DNA of 64,000 nucleotides from assembly GCA_038230035.1 (NCBI GenBank), contig JBBRNX010000013.1:26094-90093 (forward strand), in the 5' to 3' direction. Positions 25,190 to 33,920 of this stretch are shown one piece after another. The notes below the pieces were generated by a model. That model did not search any database. It was given only the letters and a program-made list of their open reading frames with translations, and was not told the origin of the DNA. Every line of letters starts with the position of its first letter. Positions within the stretch are counted from its first letter, which is position 1. Source of the stretch: Gaiella sp038230035 (GTDB lineage: Bacteria; Actinomycetota; Thermoleophilia; Gaiellales; Gaiellaceae). Both the position numbers and the translations under genes were made by a program.

Positions 25190-26899
25190 TCAGCCGCCGA
25201 TCCGGAAGCCTTCGCCGATGCCGGCACCGCGCAGGCGCAGGTTCGGCTTCGGGTTCGGTGTGCAGAGGAGAGCACGCCAGCAAAGCTCTCCGCTGGTCGG
25301 GTGGTAGATCACGAGGCCGGATCGCGTGGTGAACGCCGTCAGGGGCGCGATGGGAACGACCTCCGTGCCGAGCGGGCCGGTCTGGTTCGAGACGATGGGT
25401 CGATAGACCCCTTTGTGGGCGACGAGGCCGAGCATCACGAGGAGCACGCAGGCGAGGCTCGAGTACGCGATCCTCCCCCGTCCGCGGGCGTCTGCGGGAA
25501 GTGCCCAGGCGAGCAGCGCGATCGACGGCAGCCAGAGCAACGCCATAGCGAACCGCGGGTCGGGCGCGTTGAAGAACCACACGACAAGAAGCGGTAGCGC
25601 CGGCAGGGTCATGACGAGCATCGGTGTTCGCCACGCGCGCCGCCGGTGAGCGTCGTCCGTCGACCGGCTTGCGAGCACGACGACGACGACAGCGAGAAGC
25701 AGGATCGGTCCGACAAGATCGACGTCGCCTTCGTGGCTCTTCAGCCACGGATGGAACCAGTGCCACGACGCGAGAACGACGTTCGGGTCGTCTCCGGGCG
25801 AGCGGGCCCAAGAGGTGACGAAGCGGTTCAGCCCATGGACAGCGCTCGTAGGCATCCGCCAGTCGACCGGGAGCCCCCCGATCGTCAGCGGGAACAGCGG
25901 GTAGCCGGAGAGCACGATCTGCCGGCCCATCCAGCCGAGCAACAGCGCTGACGGCAGCAGCAGGACGGCGCCGTTCGCACGCGAGACGATGTGGCCGCGC
26001 TTGACGAGGAGCATCCCGGCTCCGATGACCGCGAGCGGCCAGTACAGGGGCCGGGTCGTCGCGGCGAGGGAGAGGGTCGCGGCGGAGACGAGGGCCGGCG
26101 TCGCCCGAAAGCCGAACTCGAGGCACTCCACGAGGTAGAGCATCCCGATCACGACGAGCACGAACGCGGCGAAGTCGAGATCCGGGTTGTTGATCCGGCT
26201 TCCCTTGCCGCCGACGATCGCGACGGGCAGCACGGGCAGGAGCAGCAGCGCGACACGGGTGGTGAACGAGGGCATTCGCGGTCCCGGTAGCCGCCGTACG
26301 AAACGCCAGGCGACGTCGCCGAGCAGCATCGCGGCGAGCAGGCCGTTCACGATGTGGAAACCGATGCGCGCGAAAGGGCCGTGATCGACGAACGAGACGA
26401 GCAGCAGGTGGCCGTTCCCAGCTCCTAGCCGGCCGTGCAGGTTGCCGAGCCCTGGGATAGCCCGGAAGTGGGTCGCGTATTCGATCGCCTGGAAGTGGTA
26501 CAGACCGAGGTCGTAGTAGAACGCCCCCGCGAGCGAGCGATTGGCGAGCCACAGGATTGCGACGCCGACCCCGGCCACGACCGGCCACCGCAGCGAAATG
26601 CGCCTCATACGGCTACTCGCGCGGGCAGCCAAGATGGCTCCCGCCGACGCCACGACGAGCGGCAGGATCCACGCCTTCCAGGTGATCGCTGACGCGAGAT
26701 TCCAGATCTGGAGGTATGTGACCAGGGCTGCCAGCCCGATCCACAGGTCGGCCGGCTTGGGTTTGTCGTCGGGGCGGCTCCCGGTTGCGATCAGCAGCGC
26801 ACGTCTGGTCGTATGCCCCACGGCTGCGATGAGCGCCCCGAGGCAGATCCACGCCGCCACGACGGCCAGCGTCGGCGGGACGATGTCTACGACGTGCAC
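25190..26899 (-). CDS. Multi-pass membrane protein of polysaccharide loci (possible GT-C)
   Basis: About 569 residues and a dozen or so membrane segments. The loop near residue 120 holds FYYDLGLYHFQAIEYATHF and GLGNLHGRLGAGNG. These features recall a family of spirochaete and actinobacterial membrane proteins (LIC_10190-like) found in surface-glycan clusters and thought to be glycosyltransferases; that is a resemblance, not a proof. GTG 26899 is preferred because GGGAG lies 7 nt upstream; an ATG at 26932 has no such site. It is the first gene of a two-gene minus-strand unit with the duplicated GT-C gene. Confidence 0.75.
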   Translation of the reverse strand: MHVVDIVPPTLAVVAAWICLGALIAAVGHTTRRALLIATGSRPDDKPKPADLWIGLAALVTYLQIWNLASAITWKAWILPLVVASAGAILAARASSRMRRISLRWPVVAGVGVAILWLANRSLAGAFYYDLGLYHFQAIEYATHFRAIPGLGNLHGRLGAGNGHLLLVSFVDHGPFARIGFHIVNGLLAAMLLGDVAWRFVRRLPGPRMPSFTTRVALLLLPVLPVAIVGGKGSRINNPDLDFAAFVLVVIGMLYLVECLEFGFRATPALVSAATLSLAATTRPLYWPLAVIGAGMLLVKRGHIVSRANGAVLLLPSALLLGWMGRQIVLSGYPLFPLTIGGLPVDWRMPTSAVHGLNRFVTSWARSPGDDPNVVLASWHWFHPWLKSHEGDVDLVGPILLLAVVVVVLASRSTDDAHRRRAWRTPMLVMTLPALPLLVVWFFNAPDPRFAMALLWLPSIALLAWALPADARGRGRIAYSSLACVLLVMLGLVAHKGVYRPIVSNQTGPLGTEVVPIAPLTAFTTRSGLVIYHPTSGELCWRALLCTPNPKPNLRLRGAGIGEGFRIGG

Positions 26900-26988
26900 G
26901 GCGTTTCTCCCGTCAAGCTGGCCATGATGCACCGGCGGTCAGACGCGCGCCGCGGGCTGCCAACCGTAGCGTGTGGAATCATGGTTCG

Positions 26989-27828
26989 ATGGCGGGCACG
27001 GGGCCAAAGCGGATCTTGCGCGGCGCCGGACGGCGGCTCGTGCTCAAGGCCGCGCCGCATCTCGGGCTGACGGCGTACGACCCGACCTGGGACTTTCCGG
27101 CCGATCTCGACAAGCTGGCCGAGTACTCGACAAGCAGCGTCCGCGTGCAGGACAACCGCGCGACGACGGTCGAGGACGGCAGCGCTCGCGACCTGACGAT
27201 AACCGTCGACGGTCTCGCGAACGTGATCGGCGAACGCTTCAAGGGAGCCCGTGTCCTGGAGGTCGGCCCGAAGTACGGCATCCACTCCCTCTGGCTCGAC
27301 CGGCAGCTCCAACCGTCAGAGCTCGTGTTCAGCGACTTCGCCTCCGATCGCCCGCTGCACGACCAGTGGAGCCACGAACTGCGCTCCCCGCACCGCTTCG
27401 TCTACGGCGATCTGCGCTCTGCCGAGGAGCTCGCGGCGCTCGAGCCTTTCGATCTGACCTTGTTCCTGGGTGTTCTCTATCACTCCGTGTATCACCTGCC
27501 TCTCCTCTCGATGCTCAACCGCGTGACCCGGCTGGGCGCCACGATGCTGCTCGAGACGACGTACGACCGCCGGCCCGATACGAGCGTGCGTCTCCGTTGG
27601 CCCGCGAAGAACCTGAAGGCGAAGGCGGTGCCGACTGTCAGCGCGTTGCGGCTGATGCTCGCGTGGACGGGTTGGCGGCGAGTGACGCGCTATGCCGACT
27701 ATCGCCCCGGCTCCAGCGAACTGCTCCTCGAATGCGAGAAGACCGACGAGATCGCGGGCGACGCATCCGATTTCAGCGAGCTAGTCGTCCCGCAGCGCCC
27801 GCCGGTCGATCTGCTGGCAAATCGCTGA
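26989..27828 (+). CDS. Class I SAM-dependent methyltransferase
   Basis: 279 residues. ARVLEVGPKYGIHSLWL is the SAM-binding motif I, with an acidic residue following in SDFASD. FDLTLFLGVLYHSVYHLPLLSML is the post-II/III region typical of small-molecule methyltransferases in glycan clusters (the LGVLYH motif is seen in tRNA-mo5U34-like and sugar methyltransferases). It likely methylates a sugar hydroxyl of the polysaccharide, but the acceptor is unknown. ATG 26989 is the best start; a TAGCGT box lies at 26967-26972. It precedes the transketolase gene by 19 bp. Confidence 0.83.
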   Translation: MAGTGPKRILRGAGRRLVLKAAPHLGLTAYDPTWDFPADLDKLAEYSTSSVRVQDNRATTVEDGSARDLTITVDGLANVIGERFKGARVLEVGPKYGIHSLWLDRQLQPSELVFSDFASDRPLHDQWSHELRSPHRFVYGDLRSAEELAALEPFDLTLFLGVLYHSVYHLPLLSMLNRVTRLGATMLLETTYDRRPDTSVRLRWPAKNLKAKAVPTVSALRLMLAWTGWRRVTRYADYRPGSSELLLECEKTDEIAGDASDFSELVVPQRPPVDLLANR

Positions 27829-27833
27829 CGAGC

Positions 27834-27839
27834 TACCGT
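27834..27839 (+). promoter_or_regulatory. -10 box TACCGT of a leaderless promoter
   Basis: TACCGT lies in the short gap after the methyltransferase gene and ends 8 nt before GTG 27848, with no ribosome binding site between. Confidence 0.5.
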
Positions 27840-27847
27840 CTTCCCCG

Positions 27848-29791
27848 GTGCCGGCGCTCTCGTTGATCCCCCCGGAGGAGTTCCGACGCGTTCGCGGTGC
27901 GGACGTCGACGCCGACACCATGCTTGCCCTCGTCGGTGACATGTGCCGCGCGAACGCGCTCGTCGCGGTCAAGCGGGCCGGTTCGGGGCACCTCGGGTCG
28001 AGCTTCAGCTCGCTCGATCTCTTCATCCACCTGCTCTTCGAGGAGCTGAACGTCGCCGAGCTCGGCTGGGAGCATCCCGATCGCGACGTCTTCTTCTCGT
28101 CGAAGGGTCACGACGTGCCGGGGCTCTATGCGGCGCTCCACGCGCTAGGCGCGATCCCGACGGCGCGACTGCTCCGGCTGCGCCGCTTCGGCGGTCTCGA
28201 CGGGCATCCGGACATCGGCATTCCGGGAATCGAGGCGAACTCCGGCTCGCTCGGGATGGGCATCTCGAAGGGCCGCGGCATCGCGTGGGCCAAGCGCTTC
28301 CTCGGCCGCGGCGGGCGCGTGGTCGTGCTGGTGGGCGATGGCGAACTGCAGGAGGGTCAGAACTTCGAGGCGTTGCAGGCGGCGGTCCATCAGGAGATCT
28401 CGGATCTCTGGGTAATCGTCGACCGCAACGAGCTGCAGTCGGACAAGCCGACCGAGGAGATCCTTGCTTTGGGCGATCTCGAGGCGAAGCTCGGCGCGTT
28501 CGGCTGGCTCGTTGCGACCTGTGATGGGCACAACCATGTTGCGTTGCGCGAGGTGTTTGCCCGGTTCCGTGCCGACGGGGGCCGTCCCAAAGTGCTGATC
28601 GCCAACACCGTCAAGGGCAAGGGTGTGTCGTTCATGGAGCACCCGCGCGCGCTCGCCGAGGGCGGCGGGACGTACCGGTGGCATGCCGGTGCGCCTGATG
28701 ACGAGGATTTCGCGCGTGCCCATGCGGAGCTCGTCGGACGCGTGGACGGCAGGCTGCGCGGGTTGGGACTGGCGCAACTGAGCTTCGAAGGCGTGCCGCC
28801 GCTCGAGGACGCGCCGGCGGTGTCTCTGCAGGGCGAGCCTGAGAGCGGGGTGGGAGTGCGGGTTCCACGGGTGAGCGACGAGTTCGTGGCCGAGGTCTAC
28901 GGGCAGACGCTGCTCGAGCTCGCAGAGGCGAATCCACAGCTCGTGGTTCTCGATGGCGACCTCGCGTCGGACTGCCGCGTGCGCGCGTTCGAGCTGGCGC
29001 ATCCGGCGAGGTTCATCGAGAACGGCATCGCCGAGCAGGACATGGTCTCGATGGCCGGCGGTCTTGCTCGTCAGGGGCTGTTGCCGGTCGTCAACTCCTT
29101 CGCCAGCTTCCTCGCCTCACGCGCGAACGAGCAGATCTACAACAACGCGAGCGAGAAGACGAAGATCGTCTACGCCTGCCACTACGCCGGGCTGATCCCC
29201 GCCGGCCCCGGGAAGTCGCACCAGAGCGTCCGCGACGCCTCGCTCTTCGGCGCGTTGCCGAACTGCGCGGTTGTTCACCCGGGGAACGCCGAAGAGACGC
29301 GCGCCGTCGTGCGCTGGGCTGTGGAGCAGGCGCAGGAGAACGTCGCGATCAGGCTCGCAATCGGGCCGTCGCCGCGGAAGCTCGAGTTCGGGGCTGGCTG
29401 GCAGCTCGAGGTCGGTCGCGGCACCGTCCTCAACGAGGGCAGCGATGCGGTGCTCTTCGCCTACGGCCCCGTGATGCTGCACGAGGCCTTGGTTGCCGCA
29501 GAGACGTTGCGCGCGCGAGGCACCCGCCTCCACGTGGTCGACCTGCCGTGGCTGAACCGCATCGATCCGGCCTGGTTTGCAGCGACCGTCGAGCCGTTCG
29601 CGAACGTCTTCGTGCTGGAGGATCACGCGCCGGTCGGAGCGCTCGGCGATGCGATCCGGCGCGAGCTGGACGGCAGGCAGGTGACCGTCTTCGGTGTCGA
29701 AGGCTGGCCAGCGTGCGGTACCCCGCCGGAGGCGCTCCGCCACCACCGTCTGGACGGCGCATCGCTGGCGGACCGCATCGATGGCCGCTGA
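27848..29791 (+). CDS. Transketolase (N- and C-terminal halves in one chain)
   Basis: 647 residues with the full transketolase order. The thiamine-diphosphate domain (about 25-270) has GSGHLG with His48, SKGHD and VGDGELQEGQN (163-172) for Mg-ThDP. The pyrimidine domain (about 345-510) has ENGIAEQDM with the catalytic Glu. A C-terminal domain (about 520-647) follows. It moves a two-carbon ketol unit between sugars. Housekeeping transketolases sit with pentose-phosphate genes; here it sits among glycan genes, so it may make an unusual sugar precursor, possibly the aldose used by the NeuB-type synthase. That link is inference. The start is a GTG with a TANNNT box upstream. Confidence 0.9.
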   Translation: MPALSLIPPEEFRRVRGADVDADTMLALVGDMCRANALVAVKRAGSGHLGSSFSSLDLFIHLLFEELNVAELGWEHPDRDVFFSSKGHDVPGLYAALHALGAIPTARLLRLRRFGGLDGHPDIGIPGIEANSGSLGMGISKGRGIAWAKRFLGRGGRVVVLVGDGELQEGQNFEALQAAVHQEISDLWVIVDRNELQSDKPTEEILALGDLEAKLGAFGWLVATCDGHNHVALREVFARFRADGGRPKVLIANTVKGKGVSFMEHPRALAEGGGTYRWHAGAPDDEDFARAHAELVGRVDGRLRGLGLAQLSFEGVPPLEDAPAVSLQGEPESGVGVRVPRVSDEFVAEVYGQTLLELAEANPQLVVLDGDLASDCRVRAFELAHPARFIENGIAEQDMVSMAGGLARQGLLPVVNSFASFLASRANEQIYNNASEKTKIVYACHYAGLIPAGPGKSHQSVRDASLFGALPNCAVVHPGNAEETRAVVRWAVEQAQENVAIRLAIGPSPRKLEFGAGWQLEVGRGTVLNEGSDAVLFAYGPVMLHEALVAAETLRARGTRLHVVDLPWLNRIDPAWFAATVEPFANVFVLEDHAPVGALGDAIRRELDGRQVTVFGVEGWPACGTPPEALRHHRLDGASLADRIDGR

Positions 29792-30151
29792 TCAGGCCGG
29801 TGGGCTAGGAGCGTCCTCGACCGACCGGGTGCAGTGGAAGCACACTCGCGCGGCGACGGGTATCGGCTGGAGGCAGAACACGCAGTCTCGGACCTCGCTG
29901 GTGCTGCGTTGGGACCAGCGGAGCGCGAGAACGGCCACGACGACGACCGCCGGGAGTGTGATCGCGGCCGACGTCGCGTAGCGCCCGTAGAAGCTCTCGA
30001 GTTCGCCGTCCCAAGCCCAATTCACCAGCAGTTGGACGACGCTGCTGATTACGGCGACCAGTGTGTACCCGACCGCGATCGCCACAGCCAACTCGACTAC
30101 GGCCTGGCGGCGACTGGCGCTTGCCCGTGTTCTGGACATCCTGCAGCACAT
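29792..30151 (-). CDS. Small membrane protein with a C-terminal zinc ribbon
   Basis: About 119 residues. Two hydrophobic segments (about 15-45 and 60-80) are followed by a short tail with CVFCLQPIPVAARVCFHC, a C-x2-C...C-x2-C zinc ribbon. No family name was recognised. The start is uncertain: ATG 30151 is preceded by a purine-rich stretch, and ATG 30139 is an alternative. It is convergent with the transketolase gene (directly abutting) and divergent from the gene at 30212. The topology suggests a membrane-anchored adaptor, not an enzyme. Confidence 0.6.
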   Translation of the reverse strand: MCCRMSRTRASASRRQAVVELAVAIAVGYTLVAVISSVVQLLVNWAWDGELESFYGRYATSAAITLPAVVVVAVLALRWSQRSTSEVRDCVFCLQPIPVAARVCFHCTRSVEDAPSPPA

Positions 30152-30199
30152 CTTCTGCTTTCTCGCGGCCGGTGTGGTGCCAGCGACGACCGCCTCATC

Positions 30200-30205
30200 T
30201 AACCT
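30200..30205 (+). promoter_or_regulatory. -10 box TAACCT of a leaderless promoter
   Basis: TAACCT ends 6 nt before GTG 30212, and no Shine-Dalgarno sequence is present. Confidence 0.55.
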
Positions 30206-30211
30206 GCCGCC

Positions 30212-31576
30212 GTGACGCGAGCGAGCACGACCAACCCTGTGTGGCTCGTTCTGCCCGACCCGCTTTCGACGCGGATCTTCTTCGACTGCGGGATTGTCGA
30301 ACGGTTGCGCGCGCGGCTTGGCGACCGGCTCCACGTCGTATTTCTCATGCCGCGGGCCGACGTCGCCGGCTGGAGCGACCGACTGGCCGGCGTCCCGGTC
30401 ACCTACCGCGAGGAACTGTTCCCCGCGCGTGCTGGAGTCTGGCGGCGGGTCGACCGCTGGCTCGATCGGCGGATCGGCTTCTACCCGCTCGCCTTAAGAG
30501 TCAGCTTGCGGCACGGCTTCCACCGCGAGCGGATGCGGCCCGGGCACCGCAACACCTTCCTCGACCCGACGAAAGCCGGGCCGCTGCCGCGGTGGGACTG
30601 GATCGAGAAGCTGATGCTGCGCTGGCACTACGGTACCCTGCGCTACCTGCCGCGCACGCTCACCGAACGCCTGCGGCGGGAGCGCCCGGCGATCGTGATG
30701 AGCAACATCCAGATGCAGGTCGACGTTCCCCTGATCGTCGCTGCGAAGCGGCTCGGCTTGCCGCTTGTCGGCTACATCGCGAGCTGGGACCACACTGTCG
30801 GCAAAGGCGTGATCTGGCCGGGGATGGCCCGCTACCTCGTCCAGAATGACGTGATGCGAGACGACCTCGAGCGATATCACGGCATCGGGCTAGAACGGGT
30901 CGTCGTAACAGGCTGGCCCCAGACCGACGTCTTCAAACGGCGGCGGCCGCGCGCCGACTACGACGCGCTCCTCGAGACCTTCGGGCTCGATCCCGCGCGG
31001 CCTGTTGTCCTCGTGATGGGAAACACGCCGACCAACGCACCGTTCGAGCCGCGGTTCGTCGAGCGACTGGTGGGCTGGTGGCTGACCGGGCCAAACGAGC
31101 ACTTCCAGTTCCTCTTCCGGCCGCACCCGCGCGACTCGGCGTGGCGCCAGCGCTTCGCGGTGGCGTCCGGTCAGGCGGGCGCATACGTGCAATCGCCGAG
31201 CTACACGGACATCGACGATCTCGCTCTGCTCCTCCAACACGGCGCGTGCGTTGTCTCGAACGCGGGGACGATCCTCCTCGACAGCCTCGTCAACGATCGG
31301 CCCGCGGTGTGCGTGCTCTACGACGAGGGCGCGCCGCCCGGCGAGACCTGGGCGATCAACAACGTAGGCGGTGAGCACTACCGGCAGCTCGTCGAGTCGG
31401 AGGCCTTCTATCGCGCGTGGAGCTTCGACGAGGTGACGTCTGCGATCGAGCGGGCGCTCGCCCATCCTGCGGAGCTCGCGGCCGAGCGTGCACGTGTCAC
31501 GCGCGAGCTCGTCGGCGAGGTCGACGGTCTGGCGGCCGATCGCGTCGCGGATGCGATTGTCGCGGGAGTGGCGTGA
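30212..31576 (+). CDS. GT-B-fold transferase, CDP-glycerol glycerophosphotransferase-like
   Basis: 454 residues. The N-terminal half has Rossmann-like strands (VWLVLPDPLSTRIFF, VGYIASWDHTVGKG). The C-terminal half contains VVVTGWPQTDVF, VVLVMGNTPTN, FRPHPRD and a VVSNAGTILLDSLVNDRPAVCVLYD segment. The FRPHP and SN(A)GT motifs recur in CDP-glycerol glycerophosphotransferases, capsule transferases and related GT-B enzymes. The exact donor is unknown; a CMP/CDP-linked donor is possible given the CMP-sugar pathway nearby, but this is inference. It leads a four-gene operon (to 35527) with 4-bp overlaps. Confidence 0.72.
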   Translation: MTRASTTNPVWLVLPDPLSTRIFFDCGIVERLRARLGDRLHVVFLMPRADVAGWSDRLAGVPVTYREELFPARAGVWRRVDRWLDRRIGFYPLALRVSLRHGFHRERMRPGHRNTFLDPTKAGPLPRWDWIEKLMLRWHYGTLRYLPRTLTERLRRERPAIVMSNIQMQVDVPLIVAAKRLGLPLVGYIASWDHTVGKGVIWPGMARYLVQNDVMRDDLERYHGIGLERVVVTGWPQTDVFKRRRPRADYDALLETFGLDPARPVVLVMGNTPTNAPFEPRFVERLVGWWLTGPNEHFQFLFRPHPRDSAWRQRFAVASGQAGAYVQSPSYTDIDDLALLLQHGACVVSNAGTILLDSLVNDRPAVCVLYDEGAPPGETWAINNVGGEHYRQLVESEAFYRAWSFDEVTSAIERALAHPAELAAERARVTRELVGEVDGLAADRVADAIVAGVA

Positions 31577-32904
31577 GCAGACGGCCGTCGCTGACGGAGG
31601 CACTGTCCTTCGCGACCGTCTTCACAGTCACGTTCGCGAAGATCCACTGGTCGCTCGCCGGCGACCTGTCGCTCTCCGACGTGCTCACCGCAGGGTTCCT
31701 CGTCGCGTTCGTGATCAGGCGCTTCGAGCGCTCCGACGGGCGCTTCGCCAGGCCCGCCGCCGTGACGTTCGGGTTCTTCATCGGCTTCCTGCTCGTCTAC
31801 CTCATCGGCTTTTTCAACCTCGGCACGACAGAGGCGCTCGACCAGTGGGCAAAGGGGATGATCAAGTTCCTCCTCCACTTCCTGTTCCTCGCCGCAGCAG
31901 TTGCGCTCGTGATCCGTCGCGGCGAGCGCTTCTACTGGCAGACGCTCTGGGTCTTCTTCGCGGGGATCACGGCGAACGCGCTGTACGGCCTCGCGCAACT
32001 CGGCGACGCGTTCGCAACAAACGGGAACCTCGACGCGACCGTCCTGTCGCCGCTTACCGGCGGGGCGAGTCAGATCAACATCTACGGCGCTGTCCAGGGA
32101 CAGAGCGTCTACAGGCCGAATGCGCTCACCGGCGACCCGAACCATCTCGCGATCGAGCTGACCGTCCCGCTGCTCGTGCTGTTGCCGGTGTACCTGCGGC
32201 TCGACAACGGCGACCGCTGGCGAAATCGTTTGATGCTCGTGCTCGCGTTCCTCTTCGTGATGGAGCTCTCGACGCTGTCACGCAGCGGGCTGTTCGGGCT
32301 TGCTGCCGGCTTCCTCGTCCTGCTCATCCCGTACCGCCGCCATCTCTTCTCGCTGCGGCTTCTCGTGCCCCTCGCAGGAGTGGCGTGCTTCCTGCTCATC
32401 GTTGTCGCCTGGCGCGCGCATTTCTTCTCGGCGGTGCTGCACTCGCGCGTGCAGACCGGTGACAACGGCACGAACACTCACCTCGCCGTCTACTCGTTCA
32501 TCCCGGAGATCCTTCGCCTGCACCCGCTCTTCGGCCTGGGTCTGAACAACTTCTCCGTCTACTACGAGTTCATCACCGGCCGGACGAACTTCGGGCCCCA
32601 CTCGTTCTACGTGTCGCTCGTCGTCGAGACGGGGCTGGTCGGGTCGGCGCTCTTCGCGGTCTTTGCCTGGTATCTCTTCCGCCGGCTGCAGAGCGCGAGG
32701 GCGATTGGCCGCTCGCTCCAGGCGCTGCACGATCCGTTCGCCGCTCGGCTGCGTCCGCTCGCGTGGGGGCTGACTGCCGCGCTCGTCTCGACGCTCGCGG
32801 CAAACGCGTTCTACCTGACGATCTCGTTCTACTACTTCTTCGTCTTCGTGTTGCTGATCGTGGCCGCACCGTCCGTCTTCGCCCACCGTCTTGCCGCGCG
32901 ATGA
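31573..32904 (+). CDS. O-antigen ligase/polymerase-family (WaaL/Wzy-like) membrane protein
   Basis: 443 residues with about eleven membrane segments and one long extracytoplasmic loop. ALTGDPNHLAIELTVPLLV, LSTLSRSGLFGL and HPLFGLGLNNF match the ligase/Wzy superfamily (Wzy_C region), including the LSRSG motif and the G(L)GxxNF motif near the large loop. It would polymerise or ligate lipid-linked glycan outside the membrane. The GTG start is in a GTGA overlap with the upstream transferase gene. Its presence beside an ABC exporter is notable, because ABC-dependent glycans do not normally need Wzy. Confidence 0.87.
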   Translation: MSRRPSLTEALSFATVFTVTFAKIHWSLAGDLSLSDVLTAGFLVAFVIRRFERSDGRFARPAAVTFGFFIGFLLVYLIGFFNLGTTEALDQWAKGMIKFLLHFLFLAAAVALVIRRGERFYWQTLWVFFAGITANALYGLAQLGDAFATNGNLDATVLSPLTGGASQINIYGAVQGQSVYRPNALTGDPNHLAIELTVPLLVLLPVYLRLDNGDRWRNRLMLVLAFLFVMELSTLSRSGLFGLAAGFLVLLIPYRRHLFSLRLLVPLAGVACFLLIVVAWRAHFFSAVLHSRVQTGDNGTNTHLAVYSFIPEILRLHPLFGLGLNNFSVYYEFITGRTNFGPHSFYVSLVVETGLVGSALFAVFAWYLFRRLQSARAIGRSLQALHDPFAARLRPLAWGLTAALVSTLAANAFYLTISFYYFFVFVLLIVAAPSVFAHRLAAR

Positions 32905-33920
32905 AGGTGGTCGTCCTGGCGACGTCGTATCCACGCCAGCCGGCCGACCCGTCGGGTGCCTTCGTGCGTGACGCGGTCGAGCATCTTCGGGCGCGCGGTA
33001 TCGACGTCGAGGTCGTTTCGCCGGCGTCGTTCAAGCATTTCGGGATCGCCTACGGCTATGGAGTCGTCGGCAATCTCCGGCGGGCGCCGTGGAAGATCCC
33101 GTTGCTACCGCTGTTTCTGCTGGCCTTCGCGCGAGCTGCCCGGAAGGCCGCGAGAGGCGCCGACCTCGTCCATGCGCACTGGCTTCCCTCTGGCTTCGCG
33201 GCTCTGGCGACCGGAAAGCCGTTCGTCGTCCAGCTCTGGGGGACCGACGTCGAGCTGGCTCGGCGTGCGCGCTGGCTCTTCCGGCCGATCCTGCGACGTG
33301 CTCGCGCCACGGTGTGCGCATCGACCGCGTTGGCTGCTGATGCGCGCGCGTTGGGCGCACGTCGGGTGGAGGTCATTCCGAGTGGGATCGAGTTACCTGC
33401 CGCGGTAGGCTCGCCCGAGGATCCGCCCCACGCCTTGTACGTCGGGCGGCTCTCGGAGGAGAAGGGAATCCTCGAGCTCGTGGAGGCAGCACGCGGCTTG
33501 CCGCTCGTCGTCGTCGGCGATGGCCCGCTCCGCGCGCAGCTGCCACAGGCGCTCGGGTTCGTTCCACCGGCCGAAGTCGGTGGGTACCTCCAGCGTGCAG
33601 CCGTTGTCGTCTGCCCTTCGCGGCGGGAGGGATACGGCGTCGTCGCGCGTGAGGCGATGGCGTACGGTCGTCCCGTGATCGCGACATCGGTGGGAGGACT
33701 TCCCGATGCGGTCATCGACGACGAGACCGGGCTGGTCGTGCCGCCGCGGGACGTCGCCGCGCTCCGGTCCGCACTCGAGCGGCTGCTCGGCGATGCCGAC
33801 CTCCGCGCAGGGCTCGGGACGGCCGCCAGGCGTTTCGCCGAGGAGCGTCTCGGCTTCGACGTCGCCGCGACAGCGACGATCTCCCTCTACGAGGACGTGG
33901 TGCGGAGGCGCGACGCGTGA
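32901..33920 (+). CDS. GT4-family glycosyltransferase
   Basis: 339 residues, GT-B fold. The N-terminus LATSYPRQPADPSGAFVRDA is the acceptor-side loop of GT4 enzymes, followed by LVHAHWLPSG and VVQLWGTDVELA. The donor domain has ALYVGRLSEEKGILELVEA and SRREGYGVVAREAMAYGRPVI, the EGxxxxxxEAMAxG motif that binds the nucleotide sugar. It is a cytoplasmic enzyme that extends the lipid-linked repeat; the sugar is unknown. ATG 32901 overlaps the previous stop (ATGA), and the stop overlaps the next GTG. Confidence 0.92.
   Translation: MKVVVLATSYPRQPADPSGAFVRDAVEHLRARGIDVEVVSPASFKHFGIAYGYGVVGNLRRAPWKIPLLPLFLLAFARAARKAARGADLVHAHWLPSGFAALATGKPFVVQLWGTDVELARRARWLFRPILRRARATVCASTALAADARALGARRVEVIPSGIELPAAVGSPEDPPHALYVGRLSEEKGILELVEAARGLPLVVVGDGPLRAQLPQALGFVPPAEVGGYLQRAAVVVCPSRREGYGVVAREAMAYGRPVIATSVGGLPDAVIDDETGLVVPPRDVAALRSALERLLGDADLRAGLGTAARRFAEERLGFDVAATATISLYEDVVRRRDA

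Noticed and set aside
24702..26588. 628-residue minus-strand open frame
   Set aside because: It spans the boundary of two adjacent membrane-protein genes in a shifted frame and lacks any domain.
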